From Bryobacterales bacterium (GTDB lineage Bacteria > Acidobacteriota > Terriglobia > Bryobacterales > Bryobacteraceae), in assembly GCA_003164075.1 (NCBI GenBank), contig PLRZ01000229.1, positions 19,054-25,990 on the forward strand: a DNA stretch of 6,937 nt, given 5' to 3'. The position numbers and the translations under genes are program-made. The first letter of the stretch is position 1. Each line of letters opens with the position of its first letter. Below, piece after piece: positions 1-4,439 of the stretch. The notes below the pieces were generated by a model. It was not told where the DNA came from and ran no database searches. It saw only the letters and a list, made by a program, of their open reading frames with translations.

Positions 1-50
1 CCACGACGTCAGGAGTTCTGAAATTCCACGCCATCAGGAGTTCTGACCTT
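1..50. repeat. Two tandem copies of a 25-bp unit at the left window edge
   Basis: Two copies of a 25-bp unit lie back to back at 1-25 and 26-50. Their first 21 bases differ at only two positions, and the last four diverge (AATT against CCTT). Each unit contains the 13-mer TCAGGAGTTCTGA, at 9-21 and 34-46. This 13-mer is a near-palindrome in which five of six base pairs match around a central G. The array begins exactly at base 1, so more copies may lie outside the window. It sits downstream of the rhamnosidase stop. There is no T-run, so it does not look like an intrinsic terminator. It could be part of a dispersed intergenic repeat or a paired protein-binding site; the window does not decide between them. 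Confidence 0.75.
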
Positions 51-122
51 GCTATCGGCGGTGAATTTCCTGTAGTCGCTGCGGCGGTCCGTTTCGTTGG
101 CTTTCTCGCTCTTGTGCAGCAA
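9..122 (-). other. Possible small ORF or gene remnant of 37 codons
   Basis: A minus-strand frame from a TTG at 122-120 to a TGA at 11-9 reads 37 residues. It contains the hydrophilic stretch SEKANETDRRSDYRKF and ends in GVEFQNS. Codons in its first two thirds mostly end in G or C, as in the real genes here, which hints at coding or once-coding sequence. A GGAG lies about 13 bases before the TTG, farther than usual. The last residues are encoded inside the two 25-bp repeats. The frame has no ATG and overlaps no known gene. It may be chance, a fragment left by rearrangement, or a small gene following the rhamnosidase. I do not recognise the product. Confidence 0.2.
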
Positions 123-138
123 CCCGGACCCGCTCTCC

Positions 139-3100
139 CTACTTCACCTGAAACGCATACGACCCGGAGCCGATCTCGACCACATAATTCGCTCCCTCTT
201 TAGCGGCTTTCACAGCCTTGCCGCCTTCGGTGACCTTGGTATTCTCAGCGGCCGGGAGATACACTTTCGCGCTGGTATTGGCCGGGACGGTAACAGCCAA
301 CGTGAACGGTCCGGCCGCCGTTCCGTTCCAATCGGCGACAATTTTCCCGTACACCGATTCGTATTCGCCGCGCGCCTTGGTAATGCGCGCGTCGAGGTGC
401 GGATGGATCACGATCTCGTGAAATCCAGGACCGGATGAAGTAGTGTCGATACCCACCAGATATCGATACACCCACGCCATCACCGAACCGAAGGCATAGT
501 GATTGTAAGAGTTCATGGCCGGGTCGCCGGTATCGCCGTTCCACCGTTCCCACCACGTAGTAGCTCCCTTGGACAGCATGTAACCCCATGAGGGATAAGT
601 CTCGTTCAGCAGCAGGCGGTAGGCTATGTCGGTGCGGTCGTGGTCGGCCAGGGTAAAGAGTAAGAACGGAGTTCCCAGGAAGCCGGTAGTCAAATGCCAG
701 TCATGGGCCTCGATATCTTTCACCAGTTTGTTCACCACGGTGGGTACCTGCGCATCCGCCGCCAGGTTCATATAGAGGGCCAGCACGTACGAAGTCTGGC
801 TGCCGCTGCCCACCGTGCCATCGTCCTTAATGAACTCCTTCTGGAAAGCGGCGCGAATATGCGTCCCGAGTTCGCGATAGCGCTGGGCATCGCTATCCTT
901 GCCGAGTGCCTGCGCGATGTCCGCCATCTGGCGGGCGATCAGCGCCCAATAAGCGGTAGCCACCAGGTCGTTGGGCGTCTGGCTGCCGGCCGGAAGCCAG
1001 TCCGCGAAATTGGCGCCGGTACGGTTGCGCCGCAGGAAATTGGGATTCGCGGTCTGAATGAAGTCCATCCAGCGCTGCATGGCCGCCCAATTCTCTTCCA
1101 GAATGGCCTTGTCGCCGTATTGCATCCACGCGGTCCAGGGGACGATCACGCCGGCATCGCCCCAGCCCGGTGCGCCGTCGCCGAAGGATTCCACCACCGG
1201 AACGGTGTTGGCGAAAACGCCGTCGGCCGTCTGGTCGTCCACCATGGAGCGCATCCACTGGCGTCCGAATGAAAGGATGTCGAAGTTATAACTTCCCGTG
1301 CGCCAGAAGACTTCGGCGTCGCCGGTCCATCCCTGGCGTTCGTCGCGCTGTGGGCAATCGGTGGGGATGCTCAGGAAGTTGCCGCGCTGTCCCCAGATGC
1401 CGGTCTTCCAGAAGCGATTCACCAGTTCGCTCGACGTGGTGATCCGGCCCGAGGGTTCGCCGCCCAGGCTGCTGACCACTTCGCCCGAAAGGGAATCGGG
1501 CGTGGGCGTGCCCGGGAAGCCGGTAAGTTCCACGTAGCGGAAGCCCTGAAAAGTGAAGTGCGGACGGTACACTTCCTCGCCGCCGCCGCGGAGCACATAA
1601 GTATCGGTGGCATCGGCACTGCGCAGATTGTCGCGGTAGAGCGTGCCGTCGCCATTGAGCACCTCGGCAGTGCGCATGCGGACCCGCGTCCCCGCCTTGC
1701 CGTTGACTTTCAGCACCGGCCAGCCGACCATATTCTGTCCCATGTCGGCGATGTAGGCTCCGCCCGCGATGGGCTTTACGGTGACGGGTTTGAGCGTGGC
1801 GACCACGCGCGGCGGCGCGGTCATCCCGGCGACCACCATGCCCTGCGGCCCAGGCTCGACCACTGCGGGAGCCCACGACGCTTCCGCGAAGCCCGGGCCA
1901 TCCCATCCCGGCTGCTCCAGGCGGGCATCGTAAATCTCACCGGCATAAATCTCGGAGTGATAGATGGGAGACTGCGCGCTCTTCCACGAGCCGTCGCTCA
2001 CGATATCGTCATGCGTGCCGTCGCTGTAGTCGATGCGCAATTGCGCCAGCAATCGCGGCGGCGGAGGGAGAAAGAACACGCGGACGCCGCTGACGAACTG
2101 GCCGCTGAGGAACCATCCGTCGCCCAGGATCGCGGCGATGGCGTTGCGCCCGCCGGTCACCAGCGAGCCCACATCGTAAGTCTGATAAAGGACGCGCTTT
2201 TTGTAGTCGGTAAACTCGGGCGTCAGTACGTCGTTGCCCACGCGCTTACCGTTGAGGAAGGCGCGGTAGCTCCCCAGGGCGGTGATGTAGAGACGGGCAG
2301 ACTGGACGCGCTTGGCGACGGTGAATTCGTGCCGCAGCAACGCCGCGGGTTGCGGGAGATTGCCTGGGACACCGGTGAGCGGCAGGCTGCCCACTTCACC
2401 CGCAACGGTGGCCGGCTTCCATTCTGCGTCGCCGAACCGCGCTTCCCAGCCGCCGCCGGACGGATAGCGCGCGATTTTTCCGTCGGCATCGACCACTTTG
2501 ATTAGCGCCGCGAGGTTGGCGGCGGGCGGCGCGCCGCGCCCTGTTGCCGCCGGAATGGCGATCTCGACGGTATTTTGTCCGGGTGCGATTTCGCCGGTGA
2601 TGTCCTGCCGGTCAAAGCTGCGCCAGTCGCGTTTGGACACCAGCAGGCGGTCGTTGATTCGAACTTGGAAGCCGGCCGTGGAGGCGGCATAAAGGGCGAC
2701 GTCGCGCGGCGAGGCGGTGGCGTCGAAATGCCAACGGAAGAACGATGCGGGGCGGGGAAGTGGGGCTGCCGGATCGGGCGGGCCGGCGGAAATCCAGTGG
2801 ATACCCGCGCGGTCTTCCTCCAATTGATCTTTCCAACCGATCCACTGGGCAGTCCAGTCGGAGGGCGTGAGCAGGCCCATTTCCCACCACGCCGGCGCAG
2901 CGGCCGCCGACATTTTCCCGTGCGAATCCCAAACCCGCACGGTCCAGTAGTAGCGCTTTCGCGATTCGAGTTGAGGTCCGCCGTAGGGAATGTCGAGAGA
3001 GGCCGCGGAAAGTTGCTTGCCGCTGTCCCACACATCGGCCTTTCCGCCGCGACTGCGCGACACCAGAATCTGATAGGCGGATTGCCGCCAGTTCCGCTCC

Positions 3101-3246
3101 GGACTGTCATTTTGCCAGGACAGCCGCGGGACACGGGAATCGATCCCCAGGGGGTTATCGAGATGTTCGCATTGCAGGCGAACGGGGCCCGCGAACGCGG
3201 CAGACGCCGCCACGAGGCACAGGAGGGTTCTCCGGACGTTGGTCAT
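139..3246 (-). CDS. Secreted alpha-L-rhamnosidase, glycoside hydrolase family 78
   Basis: The 1035-residue product should hydrolyse terminal alpha-L-rhamnose from plant polysaccharides or glycosides by the inverting GH78 mechanism. Residues 1-19 form a signal peptide ending AFA, which points to export. Apparent domain order: fibronectin III-like beta-sandwich (about 20-123); an extra sandwich with the motif FQVRINDRLL (about 160-290), where some GH78 enzymes carry a rhamnose-binding module; N-terminal rhamnosidase domain (about 313-480, with YRAFLNGKRVG and LGDGWF); central beta-sandwich (about 485-595, with DMGQNMVGW); (alpha/alpha)6 barrel (about 600-930); C-terminal beta domain (about 935-1034). 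The signature DCPQRDERQGWTGDA begins at residue 630. Glu636 in it matches the family's general acid, and Glu900 in TTWWERW the proposed base. The ATG is chosen because it gives the signal peptide directly and lies just downstream of an extended -10. The gene looks intact and ends in TAG. Substrate linkage cannot be read from sequence. Confidence 0.95.
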   Translation of the reverse strand: MTNVRRTLLCLVAASAAFAGPVRLQCEHLDNPLGIDSRVPRLSWQNDSPERNWRQSAYQILVSRSRGGKADVWDSGKQLSAASLDIPYGGPQLESRKRYYWTVRVWDSHGKMSAAAAPAWWEMGLLTPSDWTAQWIGWKDQLEEDRAGIHWISAGPPDPAAPLPRPASFFRWHFDATASPRDVALYAASTAGFQVRINDRLLVSKRDWRSFDRQDITGEIAPGQNTVEIAIPAATGRGAPPAANLAALIKVVDADGKIARYPSGGGWEARFGDAEWKPATVAGEVGSLPLTGVPGNLPQPAALLRHEFTVAKRVQSARLYITALGSYRAFLNGKRVGNDVLTPEFTDYKKRVLYQTYDVGSLVTGGRNAIAAILGDGWFLSGQFVSGVRVFFLPPPPRLLAQLRIDYSDGTHDDIVSDGSWKSAQSPIYHSEIYAGEIYDARLEQPGWDGPGFAEASWAPAVVEPGPQGMVVAGMTAPPRVVATLKPVTVKPIAGGAYIADMGQNMVGWPVLKVNGKAGTRVRMRTAEVLNGDGTLYRDNLRSADATDTYVLRGGGEEVYRPHFTFQGFRYVELTGFPGTPTPDSLSGEVVSSLGGEPSGRITTSSELVNRFWKTGIWGQRGNFLSIPTDCPQRDERQGWTGDAEVFWRTGSYNFDILSFGRQWMRSMVDDQTADGVFANTVPVVESFGDGAPGWGDAGVIVPWTAWMQYGDKAILEENWAAMQRWMDFIQTANPNFLRRNRTGANFADWLPAGSQTPNDLVATAYWALIARQMADIAQALGKDSDAQRYRELGTHIRAAFQKEFIKDDGTVGSGSQTSYVLALYMNLAADAQVPTVVNKLVKDIEAHDWHLTTGFLGTPFLLFTLADHDRTDIAYRLLLNETYPSWGYMLSKGATTWWERWNGDTGDPAMNSYNHYAFGSVMAWVYRYLVGIDTTSSGPGFHEIVIHPHLDARITKARGEYESVYGKIVADWNGTAAGPFTLAVTVPANTSAKVYLPAAENTKVTEGGKAVKAAKEGANYVVEIGSGSYAFQVK

Positions 3247-3253
3247 CGCTTTC

Positions 3254-3262
3254 GTTATGACA
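3254..3262 (-). promoter_or_regulatory. Predicted extended -10 promoter of the rhamnosidase gene
   Basis: On the minus strand, TG-T-CATAAC (3262-3254) fits an extended -10 element (TGn followed by a TATAAT-like hexamer). It ends seven bases before the ATG, so transcription would start at or beside the start codon. No Shine-Dalgarno-like purine run is present in between and no clear -35 is visible. The surrounding 10-mer GCTGTCATAA is identical to the one before the Sel1 gene. Confidence 0.5.
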
Positions 3263-3294
3263 GCATATCTCGCGCAGGTGTGGGGAGCGAGGCG

Positions 3295-4095
3295 TCAGTT
3301 CTTGACGTCGAGACTCTTGAGCGCCGCGCGGGCATCCTCATTATTTCCCGCGGCTGCCTTCTTATACCAGGCGATAGCTTGATCGCGACTCTTTTCGACG
3401 CCCAGCCCACCCTCAAATAGCACGCCGAGGTTGTACATCGCCGTGGCGTTGCCGGCATCTGCCGCTTTGCGGTACCAGCTCATGGCCTGAGCATAATCCA
3501 CCGGCACGCCCAGACCCTGCTGGTACAGCACGCCAATGGCGTTGGTGGCGGAGTTGTCCCCGGCATCGGCCTTGAGGAACCATTTCATGGCCTCGGGGTA
3601 GCTCGCCGCAATGCCCAGACCATCGCGGAGCATCACTCCCACGTTGAACATCGCCTCGGTGTTGCCGGCGGATGCCGATTTGATGAACCATCGCAGGGCT
3701 TCGGTGTAGTTCTTCGGCAGGCCCACTCCCTGAAAGTACAGGATGCCCACGTTGCACATTCCCTGACTGTTGCCGCCATCCGCCGCTTTGAGGAACCAGT
3801 TCAGCGCCGATGCGTAGCTGCGCGTGACGCCGCGGCCGGTACCATATATGACGCCGAGGTACATCATGGCTTCCACGTCACCCGCGGCGGCCGCCTCGTG
3901 GAAGATGGCTAGGGCGGTGGAATTGTTGCCGGTGTTGTACGCCTCCATACCGCGAGTCATCAGGGCTTTGACATTCGGCTCGATGCCGGGCTGGATCGTG
4001 GGTGGACCGTTGGATTGCGCGGCGGCCGTAACGCCGCAGAGCAAACCGATGGCGATGGCCCACGAAGCGCAGCGACGATTGACAGCGGAACCCAT
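3295..4095 (-). CDS. Secreted Sel1-like repeat (SLR/TPR-type) protein
   Basis: The 266-residue product has a signal peptide with hydrophobic core AIAIGLLCGV, probably cut after AAA at residue 26. Cys20 does not fit a lipobox, so I expect a soluble periplasmic or secreted protein. From about residue 43 it is a solenoid of helical repeats: one degenerate TPR-like unit, then Sel1 units in which GN or GD starts the next repeat at residues 73, 109, 145, 181, 216 and about 252. The spacing is 36 residues, with one unit of 35. Typical motifs are AMYNLGVLFEGGLGV, YAQAMSWYRKAADAGN and YTEALRWFIKSASAGN. Sel1 repeats mediate protein-protein contacts in scaffolds and signalling; they do not imply an enzyme. 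No catalytic domain is visible. The gene lies 48 bp upstream of the rhamnosidase on the same strand with no terminator between, so readthrough is possible although each gene has its own promoter-like motif. The binding partner is unknown. Confidence 0.93.
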   Translation of the reverse strand: MGSAVNRRCASWAIAIGLLCGVTAAAQSNGPPTIQPGIEPNVKALMTRGMEAYNTGNNSTALAIFHEAAAAGDVEAMMYLGVIYGTGRGVTRSYASALNWFLKAADGGNSQGMCNVGILYFQGVGLPKNYTEALRWFIKSASAGNTEAMFNVGVMLRDGLGIAASYPEAMKWFLKADAGDNSATNAIGVLYQQGLGVPVDYAQAMSWYRKAADAGNATAMYNLGVLFEGGLGVEKSRDQAIAWYKKAAAGNNEDARAALKSLDVKN

Positions 4096-4101
4096 GCAAC
4101 T

Positions 4102-4110
4102 ATTATGACA
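4102..4110 (-). promoter_or_regulatory. Predicted extended -10 promoter of the Sel1 gene
   Basis: On the minus strand, TG-T-CATAAT (4110-4102) is a strong extended -10, matching the TATAAT hexamer at five of six positions. It ends six bases before the ATG, which places the expected transcription start at the start codon. There is no Shine-Dalgarno sequence in the gap and no convincing -35 hexamer upstream. The wider 10-mer GCTGTCATAA recurs before the rhamnosidase gene at almost the same distance from its ATG. Confidence 0.55.
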
Positions 4111-4171
4111 GCGAATTACTCCGCCACCGGCCGTGCCGCGCCGGCCCAGTGTCCCGGCGGATCACACCGGT

Positions 4172-4270
4172 TATTTCGGGGACAGGCTACATAACCTCGA
4201 AATACAGCCGCCTGGCCTGCCTGTCTATTCGCCCGGCTATTTCGAGGTTATGTAGCCTGTCCCCGAAATA
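4172..4270. repeat. Perfect 33-bp inverted repeat with 33-bp spacer, REP/BIME-like
   Basis: The left arm (4172-4204) and right arm (4238-4270) are exact reverse complements over 33 bp, separated by 33 bp. Pairing stops directly outside the arms. Each arm is also an imperfect palindrome: it starts TATTTCGGGG and ends CCTCGAAATA, giving a 10-pair stem with one G-T position around a 13-base loop. The unit can therefore fold as one long hairpin or as two short ones. Inside the spacer, GCCG (4207-4210) can pair with CGGC (4234-4237). Two inverted palindromic units in an intergenic region are the layout of REP pairs (BIMEs), which are mobilised by REP-associated tyrosine transposases. No such transposase is in the window, and the GTAG found at the hairpin foot of enterobacterial REPs is here in the loop. 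An unusual bidirectional terminator is an alternative, but there are no flanking T-runs. Confidence 0.85.
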
Positions 4271-4390
4271 GCTTCCGCGACCGACCGCACCCCGTTGTCG
4301 GGATCCTGGCCGCCCTTGTCGCGCAGGATCAGGACGATCTTGTTCCCCACATAGATTGCCAGGCGCGTCGAGCACGAATTCGAACGCCAT
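4237..4390 (-). pseudogene. Remnant of a small unidentified gene with a frameshift, ending inside the inverted repeat
   Basis: An ATG at 4390-4388 starts MAFEFVLDA. From about 4362 the protein-like sequence continues one frame over as RLAIYVGNKIVLILRDKG, then GQDPDNGVRSVAEA. The second frame has a TAA just before the start region and no usable ATG, so the two parts read as one protein only if two bases have been lost from the CG run at 4363-4367. In the downstream part, 26 of 31 codons end in G or C, a clear coding signature here. Restored, the product would have 51 residues. The last ten (ISGTGYITSK) and the TAG (4239-4237) are encoded by the right arm of the inverted repeat, so the original 3' end was probably replaced. 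I do not recognise the family. A sequencing error at the CG run is possible. Confidence 0.5.
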
Positions 4391-4394
4391 GCAG

Positions 4395-4423
4395 TTTAGG
4401 ATACCGCCTCAATGCGATAGAAT
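4395..4423 (+). promoter_or_regulatory. Possible promoter of the propeller gene
   Basis: TAGAAT (4418-4423) matches the -10 consensus at five of six positions. The best -35 at 17-bp spacing is TTTAGG (4395-4400), only three of six. Transcription would start near 4430, leaving a leader of about ten bases that removes most of the ribosome binding site at 4427-4431. Either this promoter or that binding site may therefore not be used. Confidence 0.35.
4398..4403 (-). promoter_or_regulatory. Possible -10 of the broken small gene
   Basis: TATCCT (minus strand, 4403-4398) lies seven bases before the ATG of the frameshifted small gene. This is the same spacing as at the other two minus-strand genes. 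It matches TATAAT at four of six positions and lacks the upstream TG, so on its own it is weak. It overlaps the proposed -35/spacer region of the divergent plus-strand promoter. Confidence 0.25.
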
Positions 4424-4426
4424 CGC

Positions 4427-4431
4427 GGGAG
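4427..4431 (+). promoter_or_regulatory. Ribosome binding site of the propeller gene
   Basis: GGGAG lies eight bases before the first of two adjacent ATG codons (4440 and 4443). This is the best spacing and supports the start at 4440. It is the only clear Shine-Dalgarno sequence before a long gene in the window. Confidence 0.5.
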
Positions 4432-4439
4432 CCCCCTCT

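Noticed and set aside
1558..2505. Open plus-strand frame of 315 codons inside the rhamnosidase
   Set aside because: It is antisense to a clear GH78 gene, the product has no recognisable domain, and no ribosome binding site stands out. It is a GC-bias shadow.
2575..3420. Open plus-strand frame of 281 codons across the rhamnosidase start and Sel1 end
   Set aside because: It spans two real minus-strand genes and their promoter, and its translation resembles no family. It is a shadow frame.
3298..3882. Degenerate 108-bp periodicity in the DNA
   Set aside because: It reflects the 36-residue Sel1 protein repeats. The DNA copies have diverged and are not a separate repeat element or CRISPR array.
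4139..4159. Short hairpin CGCCGG/CCGGCG upstream of the Sel1 promoter
   Set aside because: A 6-bp all-GC stem with a 9-base loop and no T-run is expected by chance in DNA of this composition.
4187..4390. Unbroken 67-codon minus-strand frame from the ATG at 4390
   Set aside because: Only the first nine residues look like protein. After the CG run the sensible sequence is in another frame, and this frame becomes Arg/Gly-rich and runs through the inverted repeat. The frameshifted-gene reading is better.
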